NCBI GenBank assembly: GCA_035255045.1
Contig: DATFAA010000041.1
Coordinates: 1-54,808 of the forward strand
Length of the DNA stretch: 54,808 bases
DNA from: JAGTRP01 sp035255045
GTDB lineage: Bacteria > Pseudomonadota > Gammaproteobacteria > Burkholderiales > Rhodocyclaceae
Direction of reading: 5' to 3'
Shown here piece after piece: positions 7,951 to 16,439 of this stretch (position 1 is its first letter; each line of letters opens with the position of its first letter). A program made the translations under genes and the position numbers. Below the pieces are notes generated by a model. The model worked only from the letters and a program-made list of their open reading frames with translations. It was not told the DNA's origin and did not search any database.

Positions 7951-10371
7951 ATGAGCAGATTTCCTGAAGCCCAGCGAACCGTCCAAGAAGCGTTTCAGCA
8001 AGGCCTTGCATACCACCGGGGCGGCAACCTGGAAGAGGCGGAAACGACGTATCGCGCCATTCTGAAACTCATTCCTGAACATGGGCCGGCAAATTTCAAT
8101 CTCGGGCTCCTGGCCGTTCAGCTGGGACAGCCCCAAGCCGGACTGAAGCACTTCAGAATCGCCCTGGAACACGATCAGACCGAAAAGCACTGGCTTGGCT
8201 ACCTGGGGGCGCTATATCTGGCAGGCCAAGAACAGGCCTTCGCGGACTTGCTGGCCCTCGCCCGCAAGAACTCCCTTTCTCCCGCCGTGGCCGACGCCCT
8301 CGGCGCCTGGCTGGGAAAGGTCGCGGGCACTATAGCGGAGTTGCCCCCCTCCATCAATTCAGCCCTCTCCTTGGACCGCGGGCACCCGCCCCCCGCAGCC
8401 CCCAAATCGGCCGACGATGGCGCAGATGCGCTTATCCAAAGCTTTTCAGCGGGCCGCTACAGCGAAACCGAGGTGTTGGCCCGACAACTGACCATTGTCT
8501 ATCCTGAGCGGGGCTTCTTCTGGAAAGTCCTCGGGGCCGCGCTATGGATGCAGGGCCAGACCGAAGCAGCGCTGGAACCCATGGTCAAAGCCGTCGACCT
8601 CATGCCTGACGACCGGGAAGCCCTCTGCAACCTCGGCGCCGCACTCGACGAACTTGGCCACCCGGAAGAGGCGGAAGCCATGTACCGACGGGTTCTGTCG
8701 ATGGATCCCCACCATGCGGACGCCCTCAACAATCTGGGCGACAACCTGCGCCTGCGCCACCGCTTCGACGAGGCGATGCCGTTGCTGCTTCATGCCCTGG
8801 ACGTGCGTCCCGACTTTCCCGAGGCGCACAACAATCTCGGCTGTACCCTGCACACGACCGGAGACTTGCCCGCTGCCCGGCGGCACCTGGAGAGGGCCCT
8901 GCTGTTGCGTCCGAATTACCCGGAAGCCCTCATCAATCTGGGCAACGTGCTACAGGAGGAACGCCATTTCCTGGCCGCCGAACAGGTCCTCCGCCAAGCG
9001 GCCGCCATCAGCCCGCCCCATCCCGTTGCCCTCAACAACCTGGGCAACCTGTTGGCGATCCTGGGCCGGGAAGACGAGGCCGAGAATTTGTTCAACCAGG
9101 CCTTGGCCGCTAGACCCGACTATTACGACGCCTTCAGCAACCTGCTGTTCAACCTGAACTACAGCGAGCGTGGCTCACCCGAGTACCGCTTGGCACGGGC
9201 GCAGGACTTCGGCGAACGCGTCACCCGGAGCGCAAGCGGTCGATATGAGACCTGGAATCAGCCCCTTCGCCCCGACCGGCTGCGGATAGGACTCGTCTCC
9301 GGCGACTTGCGGAATCACCCGGTCGGTTTTTTCCTGGCAGGCAGCCTGGAAAATCTTGCCGCATCCAGCCTCGAACTCATTGCCTATCCAACCCAAGACA
9401 AGGAAGACAATCTGACCTCCCGTATTCGGAGTTGCTGTCACGGCTGGCGTCCCCTTGCCGGACTGGATGACCGAACCGCCGCTGGCCGCATCCATGGAGA
9501 CGGTATCCATGTGCTGCTCGATCTCTCCGGCCATACAGCCCACAACCGGCTGCCGGTTTTCGCCTGGCGGCCCGCTCCAGTCCAGGCCACCTGGCTGGGC
9601 TATTTCGCCACCACCGGCGTGCCGCAGATCGATTACCTGCTGGCCGATTCCGTCAGCGTCCCGCCCGAGCACCAAGGTTATTTCACCGAGGCAATCCAGT
9701 ACCTGCCGGACACCCGCCTATGCTTTACCGCCCCGGACACTCCAGTCACGATAGCTGAGTTGCCTGCCCTGAGAACGGGCTACCTGACCTTCGGAAGCTT
9801 CCAGAACCTGGCCAAGGCGAACGGCAAGGTTCTAGATACCTGGAGCCGGATTCTGAGCGCCTTCAAGGGCTCCAGGCTGCGCTGGCAATGCAAGCAGTTC
9901 AGCGACCCGGCTGTTGCGGTAGCGACCCTGGAGCGACTGGAAAGGCACGGAATTGCCAGGCAGCGGGTCTCGCTCCATGGCGCCATGCCTCGCGACATCT
10001 ACCTTGCTGCCCATAATGAGGTGGATTTCATTCTGGATACCTTCCCCTACCCGGGCGGCACCACGACCTGCGAGGCATTGTGGATGGGAGTGCCGACACT
10101 GACGCTGGCCAGTGGCAGCATGCACTCACGCCAGGGCGCCAGTCTGATGACTGCGGCCAGATTGTCCGAATGGGTAGTGGCCTCCGAGGACGAGTACGTT
10201 GAGACGGCTCGGCGCCTGGGCAGCGACATCCGCCATCTAGCCGATCTGCGGGCGACCCTCCGGCCCCGGGTCGCCGCTTCGCCTCTTTTTGACGCCGCCC
10301 GCTTCGCCCGTCATCTGGAAACCGCCCTCTGGGAGATGTGGAGACGGTATTCATCTGGGGTGCAGTTCTAG
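7951..10371 (+). CDS. TPR / O-GlcNAc transferase-like (GT41) protein B
   Basis: 806 aa, paralogue of protein A. TPR repeats run from about residue 10 to 420, in two blocks separated by a less repetitive proline-rich link near 125-155. The GT41 region (about 444-806) has LRIGLVSGDLRNHPVGFF, GHTAHNRLPVF, WLGYFATTG, FQNLAKANGKV with the conserved Lys, and PYPGGTTTCEALWMGVPTL. The ATG at 7951 is preferred to an upstream TTG at 7888, which would overlap gene A's coding start. Only 33 bp separate the two divergent start codons, so their promoters must lie inside or immediately between them. Directly upstream of flagellin 1; proposed flagellin O-glycosyltransferase. Confidence 0.9.
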   Translation: MSRFPEAQRTVQEAFQQGLAYHRGGNLEEAETTYRAILKLIPEHGPANFNLGLLAVQLGQPQAGLKHFRIALEHDQTEKHWLGYLGALYLAGQEQAFADLLALARKNSLSPAVADALGAWLGKVAGTIAELPPSINSALSLDRGHPPPAAPKSADDGADALIQSFSAGRYSETEVLARQLTIVYPERGFFWKVLGAALWMQGQTEAALEPMVKAVDLMPDDREALCNLGAALDELGHPEEAEAMYRRVLSMDPHHADALNNLGDNLRLRHRFDEAMPLLLHALDVRPDFPEAHNNLGCTLHTTGDLPAARRHLERALLLRPNYPEALINLGNVLQEERHFLAAEQVLRQAAAISPPHPVALNNLGNLLAILGREDEAENLFNQALAARPDYYDAFSNLLFNLNYSERGSPEYRLARAQDFGERVTRSASGRYETWNQPLRPDRLRIGLVSGDLRNHPVGFFLAGSLENLAASSLELIAYPTQDKEDNLTSRIRSCCHGWRPLAGLDDRTAAGRIHGDGIHVLLDLSGHTAHNRLPVFAWRPAPVQATWLGYFATTGVPQIDYLLADSVSVPPEHQGYFTEAIQYLPDTRLCFTAPDTPVTIAELPALRTGYLTFGSFQNLAKANGKVLDTWSRILSAFKGSRLRWQCKQFSDPAVAVATLERLERHGIARQRVSLHGAMPRDIYLAAHNEVDFILDTFPYPGGTTTCEALWMGVPTLTLASGSMHSRQGASLMTAARLSEWVVASEDEYVETARRLGSDIRHLADLRATLRPRVAASPLFDAARFARHLETALWEMWRRYSSGVQF

Positions 10372-10372
10372 C

Positions 10373-10444
10373 GCCGGCAACGCCGTACATCGTTTCGGGG
10401 CCACTGCCGGCAAACTTTGCCGCTCCTTCGGCGAATGCCGGCAA
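10373..10444. repeat. Three phased GCCGGCAA repeats upstream of a sigma-54 promoter
   Basis: GCCGGCAA occurs at 10373-10380, 10406-10413 and 10437-10444, spaced 33 and 31 bp (three DNA turns). They lie about 40-110 bp upstream of the -24 element of the flagellin 1 promoter, where enhancer-binding proteins for sigma-54 bind. A GCCG/CGGC hairpin between copies 2 and 3 could also serve as the terminator of the preceding gene. Role inferred. Confidence 0.45.
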
Positions 10445-10483
10445 ATAAGGCAATTTTTCGATAGCTGGACAAGAACTTAGACG

Positions 10484-10500
10484 TTGGCACGCTTCTCGCT
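10484..10500 (+). promoter_or_regulatory. Sigma-54 promoter of flagellin 1
   Basis: TTGGCACGCTTCTCGCT matches the RpoN consensus YTGGCACGRNNNTTGCW at all but two positions, with the invariant GG and GC ten bases apart. Expected transcription start is near 10512, about 80 nt upstream of the flagellin ATG. The 5' UTR then contains a short GTAGGA/TCCTAC hairpin (10529-10543). Confidence 0.8.
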
Positions 10501-10590
10501 TGACAGCTGGCGCAAATGTTCGAACGTCGTAGGAGCGTCCTACAGGCGGGATGAGCGCTCACTGATCCGAATGCAATAAGGAGAGGCAAA

Positions 10591-12132
10591 ATGCCACAGG
10601 TTATCAACACAAACGTTGCGTCCCTGAACGCCCAGCGAAATCTGAACACCTCGGCAAGTTCGCTGGCCACGTCCCTGCAGCGCCTTTCTTCCGGCTTGCG
10701 CATCAACAGCGCCAAGGACGACGCCGCCGGCCTCGCGATCGCCGAACGCTTCACCTCGCAAATCCGTGGCCAGGATCAGGCCCGCCGCAACGCCAACGAT
10801 GGCATCTCCCTGGCCCAGACCGCGGAAGGCGCCCTCCAGTCCGCCGGCGACATCCTGCAGCGAATCCGCGAACTGGCAGTACAGTCCTCCAATGCCACCA
10901 ACTCTGCCTCCGACCGCCAAGCGCTCAACGCCGAGGTCACTCAGCTGACTTCGGAACTTGACCGGATCGCCAAGAGCACCGAATTCAACGGCCAGAAACT
11001 GCTCGACGGCACCTTCGGTTCCGCCACCTTCCAGGTGGGCGCCAATGCCGGCCAGACCATCCAGGCCACTACTGCCAATTTCGAAACCAGCCAGTACGGC
11101 AACTACCGGATCGGTTCCCAGGCTGCCTCCTCCACCAGCACCCGGGGCGACCTCACTGTGGGCACCACCGTGCTGGGCACCCGGGTCAGTTCCCCGTCTG
11201 CGGCTGCCGGCTACGTCGCCGGAACCGAACCGTCCAGCGCTATCGTCGCCGATACCATCACCATCAATGGTTCTGTCGGCAGCAAGGCGGTCAACATCGC
11301 CATCGGAGACAGCGCCAAGACCGTGGTTGCCAACATCAACAAGGCGAGCGGTAACACCGGGGTTACCGCCAGCGCCAAGACCGAAGTCGAAGTCGCCTTC
11401 TCCGCCAACCAGAGCTACAAGCTGGACCTGTACTCGGACAACTCCACCGCGGTGACCGTGTCCTTCACTACCGGCGCGACCAACGGCGACGGCTTGGCAG
11501 CCGCTGTTAATGCGTTCAACGATGTCACCTCCAAGACGGGGATTACTGCCCGCATCAATGACGCCGGCAACGGCATCACCCTGCTCAACGCCGCCGGAGA
11601 GAATATCGCCATCGGCAACGCGGCCTCCGGCTCCGCCAGCGTCACCGTCGGAGGCACCGGCGGGGTCGGCGGCACGGCCGTAGGCACGGGCCAAGGCACG
11701 TCCGTCAACGGCCAGCTGACCTTCGACTCGGATAAGAGCTTCGGCATCGCCACGACCGTAGGTGTCAATAACTCAACCACATTCTTTACGGGCACCGGTT
11801 CGGCCGCCCAGTTGCAGAAGGTGAGCGACCTCGATGTCGGCTCAGCCGATGCAGCCCAGCGAACCCTGGCGATCATCGACTCCGCCCTCTCGGCAGTGAA
11901 TGGACAGCGGGCCAAGTTCGGCGCTCTCCAGTCCCGCTTCGAGACGACCATCGAGAATCTGCAGATTTCGTCGGAGAACATGTCGGCTTCCCGCTCCCGC
12001 ATCCGCGATGCTGACTTCGCGGCGGAAACCGCCAACCTGACCAGGGGGCAGATTCTGCAGCAGGCGGGCACTGCTATGCTGGCGCAGGCCAACCAGTTGC
12101 CGCAGAACGTGCTGAAGCTGCTGCAGGGCTAA
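10591..12132 (+). CDS. fliC: Flagellin 1
   Basis: 513 aa. The conserved N-terminal D0/D1 region (residues 1-about 165: INTNVASLNAQRNL, then LQRLSSGLRINSAKDDAAGL, ELAVQSSNATNSASDR) and C-terminal D1/D0 region (about 415-513, ending QILQQAGTAMLAQANQLPQN and LLQG) flank a Ser/Thr/Ala/Gly-rich variable middle, the exposed and glycosylation-prone part of the filament. Start has AAGGAGAGG 6 nt upstream. Exported by the flagellar type III apparatus and polymerised under the FliD cap. No clear terminator follows, so readthrough into the modification genes at 12172 is possible. About 80 bp near its 3' end are almost identical to flagellin 2. Confidence 0.97.
   Translation: MPQVINTNVASLNAQRNLNTSASSLATSLQRLSSGLRINSAKDDAAGLAIAERFTSQIRGQDQARRNANDGISLAQTAEGALQSAGDILQRIRELAVQSSNATNSASDRQALNAEVTQLTSELDRIAKSTEFNGQKLLDGTFGSATFQVGANAGQTIQATTANFETSQYGNYRIGSQAASSTSTRGDLTVGTTVLGTRVSSPSAAAGYVAGTEPSSAIVADTITINGSVGSKAVNIAIGDSAKTVVANINKASGNTGVTASAKTEVEVAFSANQSYKLDLYSDNSTAVTVSFTTGATNGDGLAAAVNAFNDVTSKTGITARINDAGNGITLLNAAGENIAIGNAASGSASVTVGGTGGVGGTAVGTGQGTSVNGQLTFDSDKSFGIATTVGVNNSTTFFTGTGSAAQLQKVSDLDVGSADAAQRTLAIIDSALSAVNGQRAKFGALQSRFETTIENLQISSENMSASRSRIRDADFAAETANLTRGQILQQAGTAMLAQANQLPQNVLKLLQG
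11866..11945 (+). repeat. Near-identical tract shared with flagellin 2
   Basis: Positions 11866-11945 match 28158-28237 at 79 of 80 bases (single difference at 11928/28220), including third codon positions, whereas the surrounding coding sequence differs at many silent sites. This points to recent gene conversion. Confidence 0.8.
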
Positions 12133-12171
12133 GACCTCGGGCTCGCGCTAACCGACACCTAGGGGATGGAG

Positions 12172-12810
12172 ATGGCAGACTCTTCGACGATCGTCTGGCA
12201 TCACGGAATCGTTACCCCGGCCCAACGGGCCGCCCGCCTGGGCCAGAGACCGCTCACGATTTGGCTGACTGGCCTGAGCGGCTCTGGCAAATCCACGGTC
12301 GCAATGAATCTGGAAGCCGCCTTGCACGAGCGGGGCCACTCCTGTTTTGTGCTCGACGGCGACAACGTCCGCCACGGTCTGTGCAGCGACCTAGGCTTCA
12401 GTTCAAGAGACCGCTCCGAAAACATTCGCCGTGTCGCCGAAGTCGCGGCGCTGATGAACGATGCGGGGCTCATCGTCATCACCGCGTTCATTTCGCCATT
12501 TCGTGCCGACCGGGCAACGGCCCGGAAGATCATCGGCCCGGAGCGCTTCATGGAGGTCTACCTGAATGCGCCCCTGTCGGTTTGTGAAGACCGCGACCCC
12601 AAGGGCCTCTACAAGAAAGCTCGAGCCGGGAAGATTCCCGACTTCACCGGAATTGACTCGCCCTATGAGGCGCCGGAAATGCCCGATCTAGTCGTCGAGA
12701 CAGACAAGCTCACCGTCGAATCCGCGGTGGATGCGATATTGGGTGCAATTGCCGAGCACCGGCCTGCGGTTTCAATGGAAAGGGCAGGCGAAGCTGCCAT
12801 CGCCGACTGA
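12172..12810 (+). CDS. cysC: Adenylylsulfate (APS) kinase
   Basis: 212 aa with all canonical APS kinase features: P-loop GLSGSGKST (about residues 34-42), VLDGDNVRHGL, SENIRRVAEVA, AFISPFRADR, DPKGLYKKARAGKI and FTGIDSPYEAP. It converts APS plus ATP to PAPS, the sulfate donor of sulfotransferases. The ATG at 12172 is chosen because AGGGG lies 6 nt upstream; the ATG at 12166 abuts it. No ATP sulfurylase, CysH or other sulfate-assimilation gene is nearby, while three sulfotransferase domains follow within 9 kb, so its job here is more likely PAPS supply for surface sulfation than cysteine synthesis. It follows flagellin 1 by 39 bp. Confidence 0.92.
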   Translation: MADSSTIVWHHGIVTPAQRAARLGQRPLTIWLTGLSGSGKSTVAMNLEAALHERGHSCFVLDGDNVRHGLCSDLGFSSRDRSENIRRVAEVAALMNDAGLIVITAFISPFRADRATARKIIGPERFMEVYLNAPLSVCEDRDPKGLYKKARAGKIPDFTGIDSPYEAPEMPDLVVETDKLTVESAVDAILGAIAEHRPAVSMERAGEAAIAD

Positions 12811-12829
12811 CGCCCCCGACGCCCAATCG

Positions 12830-13363
12830 ATGACAATAGCTCAGCCCACGAATGTTTTTTGGATCACAGGCCTATCTGGAGCGGGGAAAACCACCCTGTG
12901 TCGCAAGCTCATCGATCATCTGAAGAAGACTGGCCGGTCGGTGGTCATGCTTGACGGCGACGAGCTGCGGGAAATGATGGGAGCGACCGCGGCCCATACG
13001 AGGGCGGAGCGCGTAGAACTGGCATCCCGTTATGCCCGGCTCTGCCATCTCATCTCCGCCCAGGGAATCAGCGTCGCCATCGCCACCATCTCGCTCTTCA
13101 AGGAAGTACACGAGTGGAATAGGAGCAATCTCCAAGGCTACGTGGAGATCTTCGTCGACGTTCCCTTGGAGGAACTCATGCGACGGGACCCGAAGATGAT
13201 CTATCGGCGGGCGGCCCAAGGCGAGCTGACCTGTGTCGCCGGCGTGGATTTGGCAGTCGATTTTCCGCAGTCTCCAGATATCCACCTAAGATGGGCTCCC
13301 GGCCTGAGCGCCGACGACGCCGCAAATCAAGTCATTTCAAAACTCGACAAGGACTTCGCATGA
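12830..13363 (+). CDS. Divergent CysC-like kinase, candidate CDP-phosphoramidate 3'-kinase
   Basis: 177 aa. It has the P-loop GLSGAGKTT (residues 14-22) and MLDGDELREMMG of the APS kinase fold, but the APS-specific blocks of its neighbour are replaced: ATISLFKEVHEWNR instead of ISPFR, and no FTGI-PYE motif. In Campylobacter jejuni the CysC homologue Cj1415 phosphorylates the 3'-OH of cytidine diphosphoramidate in MeOPN synthesis. The presence of the other pathway enzyme classes directly downstream makes this the best assignment; a second APS kinase is the alternative. Stop overlaps the next start (ATGA), so it is coupled to the methyltransferase. Confidence 0.72.
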   Translation: MTIAQPTNVFWITGLSGAGKTTLCRKLIDHLKKTGRSVVMLDGDELREMMGATAAHTRAERVELASRYARLCHLISAQGISVAIATISLFKEVHEWNRSNLQGYVEIFVDVPLEELMRRDPKMIYRRAAQGELTCVAGVDLAVDFPQSPDIHLRWAPGLSADDAANQVISKLDKDFA

Positions 13364-14106
13364 AAACGGATTGGGATTACTCACTCCTGGCAGACGCCTA
13401 TCTGAAGCGTCCGGACTATTCGGACACGGCCATCGACGCCATGTTGGCGATCGCCAATCTCCAATCGGGCAAGGTCTGCGACATCGGTGCAGGCGTGGCC
13501 CACTTGACCCTCATGCTGGCAGCCCGCGGCTTCGACGTCAGCGCCGTCGAGCCTAATGACGCGATGCGCAGGAATGGCATCGAGCGCACCCGCCACATTT
13601 CCAATGTGCACTGGTTCGAGGGCACCGGCGAACACACGGGACTTCCGGACAGCACGTTCGACATCGCGACCTTCGGCAGCTCGTTCAACGTCTGCGACCG
13701 CCCCAAGGCCCTCGCTGAAGTAGCTCGAATCGTGAAGCCGGAGGGCTGGTTCGCATGCATGTGGAACCACCGGGTCTTGGAGGATCCCATCCAGGCAGGA
13801 ATCGAATCGTTGATTCGGCAATCGGTGCCCGATTATGGCTATGGAACGCGCCGCGAGGATCAGCGCCCGCTCCTGGAAGCCAGTGAGCATCTGGGCCCGG
13901 TGGTGCATCTGGATGCCACCGTCGTGCATGAGCAGACCATAGAAGAGTGCGTCGAAGCCTGGCGCTCCCATGCCACACTTGCTCGTCAGGCCGGCAGTAA
14001 ATTCGAGGAGGTGGTGGCGGCCATCCAGGCCTATCTGCTGTCCCTCGGGAAGGGCACCATTCTCATCCCGTACATTACCAATGTATGGGTTGCTCAAGTG
14101 CGCTAG
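13360..14106 (+). CDS. SAM-dependent methyltransferase, candidate phosphoramidate O-methyltransferase
   Basis: 248 aa from the ATG at 13360, which overlaps the preceding stop by ATGA and has AAGGA upstream. Motif I is KVCDIGAGVAHLTLML (about residues 34-49), then DVSAVEPNDAMR, FDIATFGSSFNVCD and ARIVKPEGWFACMWNHR, a class-I methyltransferase of the UbiE/type 11 group. Two methyltransferases (Cj1419, Cj1420) accompany the MeOPN genes in Campylobacter; this gene lies among the matching enzyme set, so methylation of the phosphoramidate is the likely role. A sugar methyltransferase role cannot be excluded. Confidence 0.75.
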   Translation: MKTDWDYSLLADAYLKRPDYSDTAIDAMLAIANLQSGKVCDIGAGVAHLTLMLAARGFDVSAVEPNDAMRRNGIERTRHISNVHWFEGTGEHTGLPDSTFDIATFGSSFNVCDRPKALAEVARIVKPEGWFACMWNHRVLEDPIQAGIESLIRQSVPDYGYGTRREDQRPLLEASEHLGPVVHLDATVVHEQTIEECVEAWRSHATLARQAGSKFEEVVAAIQAYLLSLGKGTILIPYITNVWVAQVR

Positions 14107-14117
14107 CTTCCATCCCA

Positions 14118-16439
14118 ATGCGTTGTCCTGCACTCTCCACCAAAGCTCGCAGCCTGTACGCCTTGTACGGGCAGCTTGCTTCGGCCCGCATCGCTGATCT
14201 GACGTGGTTTTCAGTTGCGGATTGGCAAGCACATGCAGCGGAGATCGTTGACAACATCGGCTATCTTTTTGCCGACACCGCATTGATCGTGCGTTCGAGT
14301 TCGGTACGGGAGGACACCAGCGCCTCCTCGATGGCAGGCCAGTTCGAGTCGGTGCTCAACGTCCGTGGCAGCCAAGACCTGGTGAAGGCCATTACGTCTG
14401 TCATGGACTCGTACGGTAGCCTCCCATCGCCCCAAGACGAAGTGCTGGTCCAGCCCATGCTCTCGGAAGTTCGTCTGTCGGGTGTGGCATTCACCCATGA
14501 CCCTGCCACAGGATCGCCCTATCGAGTCATCAATTACAGTCTGGGCAAGGATACGGCCGCCGTCACCGGTGGTGCCGACCAGACCCTGACATTCGTGGCC
14601 GCGCCAGGAGCCACCGATGTTCCCCAGCAGATTGCACAGGTCATCGCCCTGCTGGAAGAACTGGAACTGCTTTTTCCGGGCACGCCGCTGGATGTGGAAT
14701 TCGCCCTCGTCGGGGACAGCAACATCCTGTATCTGCTCCAGGTGCGCCCCCTGGTGCTGCCGCCCGACAAAACGGGGATAGCTCTGCAGGAATCTCTCGC
14801 ACGCATTTCCAGGAAAATTGGCGAAGCTCAGCGGCCCCATCCCTTTCTGCATGGCCGCTCCACCGTCTTCGGCGTGATGCCTGACTGGAATCCTGCAGAA
14901 ATTATCGGCATCCGCCCGCGGCCTCTCGCACTGTCCCTGTACCGTGACCTGGTTACCGACGCCATCTGGGCCTACCAGCGCAACAACTACGGATACCACA
15001 ACCTGCGCAGCTTTCCGCTGCTCGTCCACTTCGCGGGACAGCCATACATCGATGTCCGCCTCTCCTTCAATTCCTTCATTCCAAAGGAAATAACGGGGAC
15101 GTTGGCCGACCGGCTGGTCGATTACTACATCGATCGCCTGGTTGCAGCCCCGGCACTCCACGACAAGGTCGAATTCGAGATCGTCTATTCCTGCTACACG
15201 CTGGACTTGCCCGACCGGCTGAAGGAACTCAGAGATGCGGAGTTCACCGAGCGAGACTGCGAGCAACTGGCGAACAGTCTGCGCGATCTCACCAACCGCG
15301 TCATCGACAAGGATACCGGCCTCTGGCGTTCCGACCAGGCGAAGCTCGCGGTTCTCGCCCAGAGGCGCGAAGAAATCCTGGCGTCCGGACTGGACCCGAT
15401 TTCCAGCATCTATTGGCTCCTGGAGGACTGCAAGCGTTACGGCACTCTGCCTTTCGCGGGGCTGGCGAGGGCAGGCTTCATTGCGGTACAGATGTTGAAG
15501 TCGCTGGTAGCGGTCGGCGTCTTTTCCAGCGACGATTACGACCGCTTCATGAATGGCCTGGACACCGTGAGCGGCCAACTTGGCCGGGACCTCGGTTGCA
15601 TGGACAGGTCTAGCTTCCTGTCCCGCTATGGCCATCTGCGCCCCGGCACGTACGATATTCTCTCGCCCCGGTACGACGAGGCTCCGGACACCTACCTGGG
15701 CGACACATACGACCCGGATTCCGATAAGCGCGGCAAGCAGAATCCGTTCAGCCTCAGCCTGGCCCAGATGCGGGCCGTCAGCAAACTGCTGCAGGAACAT
15801 GGTCTATCCTCCGACGTCGTCGGGCTTTTCGATTTCCTGCAGGCGGGCATCGAGTTGCGGGAATACGCCAAATTCGTGTTCACCCGCAACCTGTCGGACG
15901 CACTCTCCCTATTTCGGCAACTGGGCAAGCAATACGGCCTCACACCCGATGAAATGTCGTACTGCAATATCGCCTGCATCAGGGAACTTTATGCGGGGAC
16001 GGACGATCCATCGGCGGTTCTTTCCCGGTCCATCCGGGAAGGCAAGGAGCGTTACCAGGAAACCTGCGCGGTCTGGCTTCCTCCTCTCATCACCCGTCCG
16101 GAAGATGTCTTCGCCTTTCACCTGCCGCCTTGCCAACCCAACTACATCACCCAGAACAACGTTACGGGCCATGTCATCAAGGCGGAAGAACGCAGCCGGC
16201 TAGAGGGTGGCATTGTCTTCATTCCCAGCGCAGATCCCGGTTTCGACTGGCTGTTCTCGCACCCGATCGCCGGCCTGGTCACCGCCTACGGCGGGGTCAA
16301 CAGCCACATGGCCATACGAGCCCACGAACTCGGTCTGCCCGCCATCATTGGGGCGGGTGAGTCGCTTTTCCAGCGCTGGAGCCAAGCGCAGTACCTGCAT
16401 ATCGACTGTGCCGGCCGGCGTGTGGATATTCTTTCATGA
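14118..16439 (+). CDS. PEP-synthase-like kinase, candidate L-glutamine kinase
   Basis: 773 aa. The N-terminal ATP-binding region resembles PEP synthase (ALIVRSSSVREDTSASSMAGQFESV, VLVQPML, SGVAFTHDPATG). A long unique centre follows, and the C-terminal swivelling phosphohistidine domain has GGVNSHMAIRAHELGLPAIIG with the probable catalytic His at residue 730. Architecture and length match Cj1418-type L-glutamine kinase, which phosphorylates the amide nitrogen of glutamine as the first step of phosphoramidate synthesis, rather than PpsA itself. Start uncertain: ATG 14118 avoids overlap, ATG 14085 would overlap the methyltransferase; neither has a good ribosome binding site. Stop overlaps the next gene (ATGA). 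Confidence 0.8.
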   Translation: MRCPALSTKARSLYALYGQLASARIADLTWFSVADWQAHAAEIVDNIGYLFADTALIVRSSSVREDTSASSMAGQFESVLNVRGSQDLVKAITSVMDSYGSLPSPQDEVLVQPMLSEVRLSGVAFTHDPATGSPYRVINYSLGKDTAAVTGGADQTLTFVAAPGATDVPQQIAQVIALLEELELLFPGTPLDVEFALVGDSNILYLLQVRPLVLPPDKTGIALQESLARISRKIGEAQRPHPFLHGRSTVFGVMPDWNPAEIIGIRPRPLALSLYRDLVTDAIWAYQRNNYGYHNLRSFPLLVHFAGQPYIDVRLSFNSFIPKEITGTLADRLVDYYIDRLVAAPALHDKVEFEIVYSCYTLDLPDRLKELRDAEFTERDCEQLANSLRDLTNRVIDKDTGLWRSDQAKLAVLAQRREEILASGLDPISSIYWLLEDCKRYGTLPFAGLARAGFIAVQMLKSLVAVGVFSSDDYDRFMNGLDTVSGQLGRDLGCMDRSSFLSRYGHLRPGTYDILSPRYDEAPDTYLGDTYDPDSDKRGKQNPFSLSLAQMRAVSKLLQEHGLSSDVVGLFDFLQAGIELREYAKFVFTRNLSDALSLFRQLGKQYGLTPDEMSYCNIACIRELYAGTDDPSAVLSRSIREGKERYQETCAVWLPPLITRPEDVFAFHLPPCQPNYITQNNVTGHVIKAEERSRLEGGIVFIPSADPGFDWLFSHPIAGLVTAYGGVNSHMAIRAHELGLPAIIGAGESLFQRWSQAQYLHIDCAGRRVDILS

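Noticed and set aside
10540..11694. 384-aa Gly/Ala/Val-rich minus-strand frame opposite flagellin 1 (a similar one lies opposite flagellin 2)
   Set aside because: Composition is the mirror of the flagellin Ala/Thr-rich repeats; not an independent gene.
14085..14117. Earlier ATG for the PEP-synthase-like kinase
   Set aside because: It would overlap the methyltransferase by 22 nt without a ribosome binding site and adds residues not expected for the family; kept only as an alternative.
14211..15800. 529-aa minus-strand frame opposite the PEP-synthase-like kinase
   Set aside because: Antisense shadow; the plus-strand protein has conserved catalytic motifs throughout.
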